Source of the DNA: Desulfovibrio oxyclinae DSM 11498
GTDB taxonomy: Bacteria > Desulfobacterota > Desulfovibrionia > Desulfovibrionales > Desulfovibrionaceae
Assembly: GCF_000375485.1 (NCBI RefSeq)
Contig: NZ_AQXE01000007.1
Coordinates: 9,434-73,433 of the forward strand
DNA: 64,000 nt
Reading direction: 5' to 3'
The notes below the pieces were generated by a model. That model was not told the DNA's origin and made no database searches. It saw only the letters and a program-made list of their open reading frames with translations. Positions 34,884 through 43,268 of this stretch are shown here, piece after piece; position 1 is the first letter of the stretch, and each line of letters opens with the position of its first letter. The position numbers and the translations under genes are program-made.

Positions 34884-35705
34884 TTATTTGGCGTTGGGGA
34901 TGAAGAGCTTCTTGCCGAGCAGGCGGAAGTCGCCGATGGCCTTCTGCACATCGGGGGAAGCCATCCATTCGATGAACTTGGTGGCGAGCTTGTACTCGGC
35001 CTTCTTGCACTTCTCGGGGTTCACGGCCAGCGCGCTGTACTGGTTGAAGAGCACTTTGTCGCCTTCCACCAGAACCTTCAGCGGCGGGTTGCCGTCGTGG
35101 TTGGCGCTGAACTTGATGAAGGTGCCGCGGTCGGTCATGGTGTAGGCGCCCTTCTCGGTGGCAACAGTGATGGTGGGCAGCATACCCTGACCGGTCTGGA
35201 TGTACCAGTCCTGCTTGTCGGGAACGGCCATGTCGGCGGCCTTCCACAGGGAAATTTCCTTCTTGTTGGTGCCGGAGTCGTCACCGCGGGAGGCAAACTC
35301 TGCCTTGTCCTTGGCAATGGCCTGCATGGCGTCTACCACGCTCATGCCCTTGATGCCTGCGGGGTCGGCTTCGGGGCCGATGATAACGAAGTCGTTGTAC
35401 ATCAGTTCCTTGCGGTCCACGAGGGCGCCGGAATCGACGTACTTCTGCTCGGCTGCCGGGGCGTGCACCAGAACGATATCCACGTCGCAGTTGTCGGCCA
35501 TCTTCAGCGCCTTGCCGGTGCCCACGGCCACGAACTTGAGCTCGATGCCGGTGTCCTTCTGGAATTTGGGAGCGATAAGCTCGTCCAGCAGGCCGGTGTT
35601 TGCAGTGCTGGTGGTGGTGGCCATCATCAGGCTTTCCGCAAAGGCTGAACCGGCCATGAAGGCGGTCAGCATCAGGCAGACAAGGGCGATTTTCAGGGAT
35701 TTCAC
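34884..35705 (-). CDS. tupA: tungstate-binding periplasmic protein TupA
   Basis: 273 residues from GTG 35705, preferred over the ATG at 35732 because GGAGG lies just upstream and the signal peptide then starts at once. Signal peptide about 1-23. The TupA hallmark TTTSTANTGLLDEL begins at residue 30; the Thr/Ser residues there bind the oxyanion. Also VLVHAPAAEQKYVDSG and SRGDDSGTNKKE, both typical. TupA usually binds tungstate far better than molybdate. Lies 23 bases after the ModE-like gene. Confidence 0.95.
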   Translation of the reverse strand: MKSLKIALVCLMLTAFMAGSAFAESLMMATTTSTANTGLLDELIAPKFQKDTGIELKFVAVGTGKALKMADNCDVDIVLVHAPAAEQKYVDSGALVDRKELMYNDFVIIGPEADPAGIKGMSVVDAMQAIAKDKAEFASRGDDSGTNKKEISLWKAADMAVPDKQDWYIQTGQGMLPTITVATEKGAYTMTDRGTFIKFSANHDGNPPLKVLVEGDKVLFNQYSALAVNPEKCKKAEYKLATKFIEWMASPDVQKAIGDFRLLGKKLFIPNAK

Positions 35706-35728
35706 AGGGTACCTCCGCTCGTAGGTTG

Positions 35729-36127
35729 TCATTCAGTGTCGTCAAGGCCGAACTCGTGGCTCGGCAGAACCTCTTCTCCCATGACTTCCGACGCCCGCAT
35801 CCGGGCGTACTGCTCCACGTCCGCGTAAAAGGCCGTGAAACGTTCCATGAGGGTCCGACCCTCATCCGAAAGTCCGAACCGCTGCCCCTGGCCGGGAGTC
35901 TTGGTCACCAGCTTCGTCCCAACGCGCTTCTCGGTCTTCTTGAGGCGTCCCCAGGCACGGCGATAACTCATGCCCAGTTCTTCGGCCGCCCGCTTGAGCG
36001 AGCCGAGTTCATCGATTTTCCTCAACAGCAACGTGCTGCCGATGCCGATGTAAAGTTCCTGGTCCTCTTCAATCCAGACACGAAGTCGAAGCGTTGGGTT
36101 CGATCGCTTGGCGCTCATTGTCACCAT
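35729..36127 (-). CDS. ModE-like winged-helix regulator without TOBE domain
   Basis: 132 residues (ATG 36118 is an alternative start). LysR/ModE N-terminal HTH: LLRKIDELGSLKRAAEELGMSYRRAWGRLKKTEKRVGTKL, then QGQRFGLSDEGRTLMERF. E. coli ModE continues with two TOBE oxyanion-binding domains, but here the protein ends after the dimerisation helix, so it may not bind the metal itself. It is first in the tup operon and is the obvious candidate for its control. It is not the recombinase-like TunR of other sulfate reducers. Confidence 0.85.
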   Translation of the reverse strand: MVTMSAKRSNPTLRLRVWIEEDQELYIGIGSTLLLRKIDELGSLKRAAEELGMSYRRAWGRLKKTEKRVGTKLVTKTPGQGQRFGLSDEGRTLMERFTAFYADVEQYARMRASEVMGEEVLPSHEFGLDDTE

Positions 36128-36209
36128 CCAGGTTTTCGCAGTTAGGGGCAGAATTGCCTGATAGCGAAGATTAAGTCAACATAGACATAATACGTGCGGT
36201 CTGACACCG

Positions 36210-37049
36210 CTAGAGGGATACGGTCTCGAAGGTGGGGCCGTTCATGTCGATGATGAGCATCGTGCCGGCGAGCGGAGATTCCTTTCCGGTCAGAATGCGC
36301 ATGACCTCACGGGCCATGATCGAAGAAACGAGATTCACCGTGGGAGCCGGACAACCAAGGCTGTCCTCGGCGGAGTCGTCGCTTCCCATGATGTCCCCTG
36401 GACCAAGCTGGCCCGGCATGACCACGCCCACGTATCCGGTCCAGCCCGCCAAAGCGCCTGTAACAAGCGGAACTCCCCGCTCCGAAGCCGCCTCCTGCAA
36501 CGCCGGACGGTCCCTGAGTCCGCCCAGAGCGTCCACGGCCACATCGCAGTCTTCGAGCAACTTCAAGAAACCGGCACGATCCAGAAACGCCGCCTCCGCG
36601 CTGAGTTCCACCGAAGGGTTGATGCTGCGGCATCGTTCGACAGCAGCTTCGGCCTTGGGCCTGCCCAGCACGTTCATCCCGGAGAGCGCCTGCCGGTTGA
36701 GGTTGGATTCCTCAAATACATCGCCGTCCACCGCACGAATGCGCCCGACACCTGAGCGCGCCAACGTTTCCACCATGAGTCCGCCAAGCCCGCCGAGACC
36801 CACCTGCGAAACCCTGCCGCGGAGCATACCGACTTGCTCCGAGCGGCCAATGCCGTTCATGCTGCGTAGATATCGTCGGGGATAAATGCCATTCTCAAGG
36901 GCAAGCGCCTCTATTTGCCAACCGGCAGCCTTGAAATGCAGCGCAATGCGAGAAATCACGTCATGCGAAACAACCGGCGCCCTGCCGTCAGGCGTGTCGT
37001 CTTCGACCGCACCTGACCGCAGCACCTCCAGAGCGGCACCCTCGTCCAT
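36210..37049 (-). CDS. moeB: MoeB/ThiF-family adenylyltransferase for the adjacent MoaD-like protein
   Basis: 279 residues from ATG 37049, one base beyond the moaD stop. E1-like enzyme that adenylates the C-terminal Gly of a MoaD/ThiS protein. An extra N-terminal segment (1-65) precedes the fold. Seen: VSQVGLGGLGGLMVETLARSGVGRI (80-104), VDGDVFEESNLNRQ (107-120) with the ATP-binding Asp, Arg and Asn, and VDALGGLRDR. The C-terminal CxxC zinc pairs common in MoeB are missing; only GCPAP remains. Coupled to moaD, so the pair works together in tungsto/molybdopterin or sulfur transfer. Confidence 0.87.
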   Translation of the reverse strand: MDEGAALEVLRSGAVEDDTPDGRAPVVSHDVISRIALHFKAAGWQIEALALENGIYPRRYLRSMNGIGRSEQVGMLRGRVSQVGLGGLGGLMVETLARSGVGRIRAVDGDVFEESNLNRQALSGMNVLGRPKAEAAVERCRSINPSVELSAEAAFLDRAGFLKLLEDCDVAVDALGGLRDRPALQEAASERGVPLVTGALAGWTGYVGVVMPGQLGPGDIMGSDDSAEDSLGCPAPTVNLVSSIMAREVMRILTGKESPLAGTMLIIDMNGPTFETVSL

Positions 37050-37050
37050 A

Positions 37051-37278
37051 TCAACCACCACCTACAGCCGGGAACAATCCGAGGCGGTCCCCGTCCTTGA
37101 GTTCCGTGTCCAGCCCGGCACGGGCACTGTTCACGAATATCAGATGAACCTCGTCTTCGCCGATGTCCAGACGCTTCATGACAGATGCAACCGTTTCGCC
37201 TGCCTCAATAGGAAAATCATCCGAATTATCCGGCAAACGACTTGCCAACGTCGCAAAACATTTTACCTGTATTTTCAT
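37051..37278 (-). CDS. moaD: MoaD/ThiS-like sulfur carrier
   Basis: 75 residues from ATG 37278. Beta-grasp pattern: MKIQVKCFATLASRLP start, IEAGETVASVMKRLDI, LKDGDRLGLFPAVGGG end. The required C-terminal Gly-Gly is present (three Gly). It receives sulfur as a thiocarboxylate for molybdopterin synthesis. Adjacent to and coupled with the MoeB-like gene. Confidence 0.88.
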   Translation of the reverse strand: MKIQVKCFATLASRLPDNSDDFPIEAGETVASVMKRLDIGEDEVHLIFVNSARAGLDTELKDGDRLGLFPAVGGG

Positions 37279-37362
37279 GCAGCCAATGTATCCGCACAAC
37301 CGCCCCAAGGCAACACCGCAAACCCATTTGCGTCAAACCAATCAATGTGGTTAACTAGAATC

Positions 37363-37689
37363 ATGGCTATCGATACTGCAGCATCGGCCATCTCTGCGGC
37401 CTCCACCGCACAGCAGGTCAATGCAAACAACCTCGCCAACGTCAATACGGACGAATTCAAGGCCTCCTCAACCGTTTTCGAAGAAAACCGAAACGGCGGA
37501 GTGCAGGTGTCCGACATCCGCAAAGACAACTCCCAAGGCCCCATGGTCGCCGGCACCGAAGGCCCCAATACCAATGTAGCACGCGAAATGGTGGGACTCA
37601 TGCGCAACGAACACATGGTCGGAGCCAACGCAACCGTCGTTCGAGCCCAAGAAGAAATGACCGGCCATATTCTCAATATGATCGCCTGA
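37363..37689 (+). CDS. miniature flagellar basal-body rod-like protein
   Basis: 108 residues. N-terminal rod helix AASTAQQVNANNLANVNTDEFKAS, matching the ANNLANxNTxGFK motif of FlgB/C/E/F/G, and the C-terminal rod helix VAREMVGLMRNEHMVGANATVVRAQEEM, matching the other conserved end. Only about 35 residues lie between, so it lacks the middle domain; FlgC in this window is 146 residues. No ribosome site is obvious before ATG 37363. It is far from the flagellar operon. A reduced FlgC-like or rod-accessory protein is likely. Confidence 0.75.
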   Translation: MAIDTAASAISAASTAQQVNANNLANVNTDEFKASSTVFEENRNGGVQVSDIRKDNSQGPMVAGTEGPNTNVAREMVGLMRNEHMVGANATVVRAQEEMTGHILNMIA

Positions 37690-38294
37690 TCATTGCCTCC
37701 GGCGGCTCTCCGAGGGCCCTCCGCGGGCTTAAGAACCTTTTGCAAAAGGTTCTTAAGAATCTCCAAAAACATTTGGCTTGCCAAGCCGCGTTGGAGCTTT
37801 CCGAAAGCTGAGGCTTTCAGGCGGCTTGGCGTATGGGCTGGCATTGGATGTCTGTTCCGAGAGACTAAAAACGCTGAAGTCGTTCAGAATCGTACAACAA
37901 AGAAGCTCAGACCCGCAGACAACCCAGGGATTCCAAAGGGGGCCCGCCCCTTTGGTCCGCCCGAAGGGCCCGCCGGAGACTATGCTTCGGTGCTTTGGTG
38001 GCGGGAGTAGATGGTTTGCCGGGAGTTCTGAATGTGGAGTGTGTGAACTGAGGGAAGTCCTGATAACTGATCTCTTCTGACGGAGTTTGTCAGCCAAGAC
38101 GCACAGAACAAAAATTTCCCGTCAGCGGGGTTGCAGCTAGAACGCGAGTTGTGCGACCGCATAGACCCCAGCAGCTGCAAGCCCGCTCACAACTCAGGGA
38201 TTCCAAAGGGGGCCCGCCCCTTTGGCGGGGTGCAGGGGCAGCGCCCCTGCCCGTCGGAGACCCCAAAAAGAGCTACCAGTTGCCGGAATCCTTC
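37690..38294. repeat. inverted block of the dispersed palindromic repeat family
   Basis: 605 bases without a credible gene. It opens with GCCTCCGGCGG, then the perfect palindrome at 37728-37757, then AATCTCCAAAA: this is the reverse complement of the end of the 296-bp unit at 1.9-2.8 kb, with base changes. Two copies of CAGGGATTCCAAAGGGGGC follow (from 37925 and 38196); the second runs on into a GCAGGGGC / GCCCCTGC hairpin, which is the reverse of the other end of that unit. A separate stem GCCAAGCCGC / GCGGCTTGGC lies at 37780-37830. Open frames here on both strands look spurious. Confidence 0.82.
37728..37757. repeat. 30-base perfect palindrome
   Basis: CTTAAGAACCTTTT and AAAAGGTTCTTAAG around a GC centre, a 14-bp perfect stem. 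Same design as the palindromes at 2144, 2440 and 2735, with compensating changes in both arms (GGACC to GAACC). Confidence 0.9.
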
Positions 38295-39950
38295 TTAAAT
38301 TGAGATGACGAGCGGCACGACGACGGGGTCGCGGTCGAGGACTCTTCTGAAGAACCGGCGCAGTGCGGAGCGGATGCGTTCCTTGAGTTTTTTGGTGGCA
38401 CCGGGAGGGATGTTTTCGTGCACGTCGAGGACGATGCACTTGGCGTCTTCGAGCAGGTGTGCGTAGCGTTGTTCGAAGACGAATCCCTTGGAGACGATTT
38501 CCGGGCCTACGCTGATTTCGCCTGTGTTCTCGTCCACGACGAGCAGGACGATGACCATGCCTTCTCCGGCGAGGAGTTGCCGTTCCTTGAGCACGCTTTG
38601 CCCGACATCGCCGACGCCTTTTCCGTCCACGAGAATCTTGTCTGCGGAGACTGGGGCTTCGTATTCGAAGCCTTGTTCGGTGAAGGTGAGCGGCTGGCCG
38701 TTTTCTATGACGAGGGCGTTCTGGTCTTCGACGCCGCAGTCTACTGCGAGGCGTTTGTGTTTGACGAGGTGGCGGTATTCGCCGTGTACGGGGATGAAGT
38801 ACTTGGGCTTGACGGTCTCGAACATGATGCGCAGCTCTTCGCCGTGTGCGTGTCCGGAGGCGTGGATGCCTTGCACCCGTTCGTAGAGAACTTCGGCTCC
38901 GAGTTTGTAGAGCCGGTTGATGACTTTGGTGATGGCGCGCACGTTGCCGGGGATGAAGCGGGAGGAGAGCAGCACGAGGTCGCCTTCCTGAATGGAGAGT
39001 TGGCGGTGTTCTCCGGTGGACATGCGTGAGAGGGCCGCGAGGGGTTCGCCTTGGGAGCCGGTGACGAGCAGCACGACTTCGTGATCTTCGTAGTCGGGCA
39101 GTTCGTCGATGGTGATGAGCGTGTTCTCGGGAATTTTCATGTGGCCGAGGTCGCGGGCGAGATCGATGTTTCGTGACAGGCTTCGTCCGCTGACGGCCAC
39201 TTTGCGGTTGCAGGCTTCGGCGAGATCGAAGACTTCCTGCATGCGCTGGATGTGGCTTGAGAAGAGGGTGACCAGAATGCGGCCCCGGGCGGCATTGAAT
39301 ATCTCGCGCAGGGAGGATTTGATTTCTCGTTCGGTGAGCGCGAATCCGGAGCGTTCCACGTTGGTGGAGTCCGAAAGCATGAGGGTCACGCCGTCTTCGG
39401 AGAATTTCTTGAAGGCATGCAGGTCGGTGGCGTGTCCGTCGAGCGGATTGCGGTCGATCTTGAAGTCGCCGGTGTGGACGATTCGGCCCACGGGGGTCTC
39501 GATGCCGAGGCCGAAGCCTTCGATGATGGAGTGGCAGACGGGGATGAAGTTGAAGGCCATGTCGCCGAAGTCCACGCGTTCGAGGTCTGCGACGGGGACG
39601 AGCTCGGTCCACTTGTCGAGTTCGTGTTCGCGCAACTTGTTTTCCACCAGTCCAAGGGTGAAGAGCGAGCCGTAGACGGGCGCATTGACCTGCTTGAGCA
39701 GCCAGGGCAGGGCGCCGATGTGGTCTTCGTGCCCGTGGGTCAGGATGATGGCTTTGAGCTTGTCCTTGTTCTGGACGATGTAGTCGAAGCAGGGGATGAC
39801 CACGTCCACGCCGTAGAGGTAGTCCTCGGGGAACATGAGGCCGCAGTCCACGATGACCATGGATTCGGGCGTCGAGTAGAGCATGCAGTTCATGCCGATC
39901 TCGCCGAGTCCGCCCAGTGGCGTTATTGTCAGTTGCTGGTCGTTAGCCAT
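38295..39950 (-). CDS. rnj: ribonuclease J
   Basis: 551 residues. Metallo-beta-lactamase/beta-CASP RNase acting on mRNA and rRNA as 5' exonuclease and endonuclease. Seen: HGHEDHIG (72-79), CHSIIEGFGLGIETPVGRIVHTGDFKID, SDSTN, the beta-CASP HASGHA and PVHGEYRHL motifs, and a C-terminal domain. Its stop lies next to the repeat block and its start overlaps the plsC stop by 8 bases. Window also has an RNase II/R type enzyme. Confidence 0.95.
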   Translation of the reverse strand: MANDQQLTITPLGGLGEIGMNCMLYSTPESMVIVDCGLMFPEDYLYGVDVVIPCFDYIVQNKDKLKAIILTHGHEDHIGALPWLLKQVNAPVYGSLFTLGLVENKLREHELDKWTELVPVADLERVDFGDMAFNFIPVCHSIIEGFGLGIETPVGRIVHTGDFKIDRNPLDGHATDLHAFKKFSEDGVTLMLSDSTNVERSGFALTEREIKSSLREIFNAARGRILVTLFSSHIQRMQEVFDLAEACNRKVAVSGRSLSRNIDLARDLGHMKIPENTLITIDELPDYEDHEVVLLVTGSQGEPLAALSRMSTGEHRQLSIQEGDLVLLSSRFIPGNVRAITKVINRLYKLGAEVLYERVQGIHASGHAHGEELRIMFETVKPKYFIPVHGEYRHLVKHKRLAVDCGVEDQNALVIENGQPLTFTEQGFEYEAPVSADKILVDGKGVGDVGQSVLKERQLLAGEGMVIVLLVVDENTGEISVGPEIVSKGFVFEQRYAHLLEDAKCIVLDVHENIPPGATKKLKERIRSALRRFFRRVLDRDPVVVPLVISI

Positions 39951-40674
39951 TTTTTTTCTCGCTTCTGAGGTCCTGATAGGCTTCGGTCATCATTTGCCGC
40001 AGATCGTTTTTGAAAACGTCCCTCTCCTTGAGGGTGTAGCGCGACGGGTCGATGATGGGCAAGACTTTGATCCGGATCGTGCGTTTTCTGTTGAAGAGAA
40101 GTTTGCCTGGGGGCAGCAGGTCGTGCGTGCCTTCCATGACGAAAGGGACAACCGGCAGTCCGCACTTGAGGGCGATGATCATGCCCCCGGACTTGAATTC
40201 CATGAGTTCTTCCGGGTCGCGGTTACGCGTCCCTTCCGGAAAGATGAGCGGTGAGACGCCGCTGTTGGCGATCTCCACTGCGTGGCTGATGCTTTTCATG
40301 GCGGCGCGGCGATTGTCCCGGTCAATGGGAATGTTGTCGGCTTCTTTTAGGGCGGGGCCGAAGACCGGGATGTCGAACAGGCTCTTTTTTGCCACGAAGC
40401 GGATGCGGTTTTTCTGAAACACCGAGAAGACGATGGGGATGTCGAAGTTGCTCTGGTGGTTGCCCATGAAAACGTAATGGCCTTCCGGGTCGAGGTCGCC
40501 AAGGTCCGCCTCCACGCGGATTCCCGCCAGCTTTACCAGCGTGGTGGCCCACTTGATGGGCACGGGGTCGATCTTTTCAGCCGGTACGCCTTTGCGTTTG
40601 AAACGTATCATTTTCAGGCTGTACCAGACAGTGACGGGGGCGATGCAGAGGTAGAAAAGAAGGATGCGAAACAT
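39943..40674 (-). CDS. plsC: 1-acyl-sn-glycerol-3-phosphate acyltransferase
   Basis: 243 residues from ATG 40674. Makes phosphatidic acid at the inner membrane. One N-terminal TM segment (about 2-20), catalytic NHQSNFD (72-78) of the NHX4D type, and PLIFPEGTRNRD near 145. Followed by rnj with an 8-base overlap. The neighbour plsY at 57.7 kb performs the preceding acylation. Confidence 0.94.
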   Translation of the reverse strand: MFRILLFYLCIAPVTVWYSLKMIRFKRKGVPAEKIDPVPIKWATTLVKLAGIRVEADLGDLDPEGHYVFMGNHQSNFDIPIVFSVFQKNRIRFVAKKSLFDIPVFGPALKEADNIPIDRDNRRAAMKSISHAVEIANSGVSPLIFPEGTRNRDPEELMEFKSGGMIIALKCGLPVVPFVMEGTHDLLPPGKLLFNRKRTIRIKVLPIIDPSRYTLKERDVFKNDLRQMMTEAYQDLRSEKKNG

Positions 40675-40929
40675 CGGTATTCCTTGTCGGGAGAACGGAA
40701 GGCCTCGGGCGCTTCCTCTTCGTATGGGCGCTGCCGTGAATGCTCCGTGAAAGAGATGGATTACGGTCGGTTGTACAGCGTCGTCATTGCCGGGCGGGCC
40801 CATGGTCCGCCGCGAGCGGATTTCCAGTGATTGTCGCGGTCGATGCGGTCGTCATTAACTATCGGAAAACGGGTTGCATCACAAGGGCGGCGACACGGTG
40901 GGTCAGCGTTGAAGTGCACTTCGATGCAT

Positions 40930-40964
40930 AGAAAAGCGGGCGGTTCGCGAAGAACCGCCCGCTT
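40930..40964 (-). terminator. intrinsic terminator of the EF-G gene
   Basis: On the minus strand AAGCGGGCGGTT / AACCGCCCGCTT with a seven-base loop followed by TTC, 26 bases beyond the stop at 40991. Between this and plsC (40675-40930) I see nothing. Confidence 0.88.
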
Positions 40965-40990
40965 TGGTCTTTCAGATGTGGATGACTGGG

Positions 40991-43051
40991 TTATTCCTCT
41001 TCATCCTTCTTGTTTTCGGCGATGACCTGATCGGTGATGTTGGGCGGGCATTCCTCGTAATGGTCAAATTCCATGAAGAAGGTGCCCTGGCCGCCGGTCA
41101 TGGCGTTGAGGGAGGGCGCGTACTTGAGCATTTCGGCCATGGGCACGTGAGCCTTGACCTCGGTGACGCCGGACTGGGACTCGGAGCCGAGCACCTTGCC
41201 GCGGCGGGAGGAGAGGTCGCCGATAACGTCGCCCATGAAGGAGTCGGGAACGGCAACGGTCACGGTCATGACGGGTTCGAGCAGCGCGACTTTTCCCTTC
41301 TCGGCGGCCTTCTTGAATGCCAGCGAACCGGCGACCTTGAAGGCCATCTCGGAGGAGTCCACATTGTGATAGGAGCCGTCGTAGAGGGTTACCTTGAAGT
41401 CGATGACCGGATATCCGGCGAGCACGCCGCGCTGGGCGGTCTCCTGAATGCCCTTGTCCACGGCGGGGATGAACTGGCGCGGGATGGCGCCGCCGACGAT
41501 CTTGTCCTCGAAGACGTACCCGGTGCCGGCGGGCTGGGGTTCCACGTTGATCCAGCAGTCGCCGAACTGTCCGCGTCCGCCGGACTGCTTCTTGTGACGG
41601 CCCTGCACTTCCTGTGCGCCAACCTTGAAGGTCTCGCGATAGGGGACCTTCGGGGTCTTGAGGACGATGTCCACCTTGGAGCGGCGCTTGGCGCGTTCCA
41701 CGGAGACCTCGATGTGGTTCTGGCCCATGCCGGAGAGCAGCACGTCCGAGGACTCCTCGTCGCGAGAGAGCGTGAGGGTGATGTCCTCTTCGAGCAGCTT
41801 GGCCACGGCGGCGAAGACCTTGTCCTCGTCGCCCTTCTCGGCCGGTGCCAGCGCGTAGGTGATGAGCTGCGGGGCCAGCTCGGGTTTGACGATCTTGAAG
41901 TCGTCCTTTTCGCTCACGAGGGTGTCCCCGGTGTGGGTGCCTTTAAGCTTGGCAAGGGTCACGATGCTGCCGGGCCCCATGGGGGTTTTGGAGGCGGTCT
42001 GTTCCTTGCCGTTCATGAGATGCAGCTGGCCGATGCGTTCCTTTTCACCACTTGCGGAGTTGGTGATCATTGAGTCGGGCTGCAGCGTTCCGGAGCAGAC
42101 GCGAACCACGGTGAGCTGTCCGGCGAAGGGGTCGGCGATGGTCTTGAATACGAAGCAGGACAGGGGCTCGTCAGGGGAGCTGGCGCGTTCGCCGTCCTCG
42201 CCCTGCCACGGCTTGTGTTCCAGCGGGGATGGCAGCAGGGTCTGGATAGTGTCCAGTAGCTCTTTGCCACCCTTGTTTTCCAGCGCGGAACCCACAGCCA
42301 CGGGAACCAGTTCGCCGGAGAGCACGCCCGCCTTGAGGCCCTGAGTGATCTGATCCGGGGTCAGCTCACCTTCCTCGAAATACAGTTCCATGAGTTCTTC
42401 ATCGGATTCGGCGATGTTTTCGATCATGGTCTCGCGCATGGTTTCCACTTCGTCGGCGATGTCGGCCGGGATGTCGCCTTCGGTGGTTTCACCGTTTTCG
42501 CCGAACATGATCGCCTTGCCGGAGAGCATGTCCACCACGCCCCGGAAATCCTCTTTGCTGCCGATGGGATAGTAGAGCAGCACCGGGCGCATGCCGAGCA
42601 TCTCGGAGAGGCCGTTGAAGGCACTGTCGAAGTCTGCGCGGTCACGATCCATTTTGTTGATGAAGACTATGGAGGGGAGTTCGGCGTCGGTCACGCGCCC
42701 CCAGATCTTGCGGGTCAGCGGCTTGACGCCGTCCACCGCGTCAACCACGAGCACGGCGCCGTCCGCGGCTTTCACGCTGAAGGACAGGTCACCGTTGAAA
42801 TTTGATGCTCCCGGCGTATCGATGAGGAAGTGCTGGTTCTTGTTCCACTTGAAGTTGGCGAATCCGGGCTGAATGGAGCCGCGGCGCTTGATCTCCTCGG
42901 GTTCGTAATCCAGTACGGTGTTGCCCTCTTCAACCTTGCCGAGCCGATTGACGACTCCGGCTTTGTACAAGAGCATTTCCGCGACCGAGGTCTTGCCGCT
43001 GCCGCCGTGGCCCACAATGGCGTAGGTTCTCTGCGTGTTCAGATCCGACAT
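40991..43051 (-). CDS. elongation factor G-like GTPase (EF-G paralogue)
   Basis: 686 residues from ATG 43051 with GGGAG upstream. Full EF-G layout: G domain (1-270) with GHGGSGKTS (14-22), DTPGASNF, NKMDRD; domains II-V to the end with RSKVDIVLKTPKVPYRETF and a C-terminal acidic tail. The P-loop begins GHGGSGKT rather than AHIDAGKT, which marks the EF-G-like paralogues found beside a true FusA. Function may be in ribosome rescue, recycling or back-translocation. Monocistronic. Confidence 0.9.
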   Translation of the reverse strand: MSDLNTQRTYAIVGHGGSGKTSVAEMLLYKAGVVNRLGKVEEGNTVLDYEPEEIKRRGSIQPGFANFKWNKNQHFLIDTPGASNFNGDLSFSVKAADGAVLVVDAVDGVKPLTRKIWGRVTDAELPSIVFINKMDRDRADFDSAFNGLSEMLGMRPVLLYYPIGSKEDFRGVVDMLSGKAIMFGENGETTEGDIPADIADEVETMRETMIENIAESDEELMELYFEEGELTPDQITQGLKAGVLSGELVPVAVGSALENKGGKELLDTIQTLLPSPLEHKPWQGEDGERASSPDEPLSCFVFKTIADPFAGQLTVVRVCSGTLQPDSMITNSASGEKERIGQLHLMNGKEQTASKTPMGPGSIVTLAKLKGTHTGDTLVSEKDDFKIVKPELAPQLITYALAPAEKGDEDKVFAAVAKLLEEDITLTLSRDEESSDVLLSGMGQNHIEVSVERAKRRSKVDIVLKTPKVPYRETFKVGAQEVQGRHKKQSGGRGQFGDCWINVEPQPAGTGYVFEDKIVGGAIPRQFIPAVDKGIQETAQRGVLAGYPVIDFKVTLYDGSYHNVDSSEMAFKVAGSLAFKKAAEKGKVALLEPVMTVTVAVPDSFMGDVIGDLSSRRGKVLGSESQSGVTEVKAHVPMAEMLKYAPSLNAMTGGQGTFFMEFDHYEECPPNITDQVIAENKKDEEE

Positions 43052-43268
43052 GTAGTACTCCCTCGATATAGTGTGATTTTTCAATACGGACGGCCCCCCG
43101 GGGCACGCCATTGAAAGCACCGTGTAAAATTTCCAGTAGTGTAGTGCTATAGGAAGCAGGGCACTACGTTGTCAAGTACAACCGGACGTGATTCAAGGCG
43201 GTTGGACTGCTTGACGAGCTTGAACAGGGGGGCTTTTTGTGGTCTATTCATGCACGGAGGACTTCGTC

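Noticed and set aside
35729..36127. TunR tungstate regulator
   Set aside because: TunR carries a recombinase-like DNA-binding part with a metal-binding domain; this protein has only the ModE HTH.
36886..37689. 267-codon plus-strand frame containing the flagellar-like gene
   Set aside because: Its first part is antisense to MoeB and MoaD; only the last 108 codons from ATG 37363 show a protein family.
38194..39612. 472-codon Arg-rich frame overlapping RNase J
   Set aside because: Antisense-like composition on the same strand but other frame; RNase J is certain.
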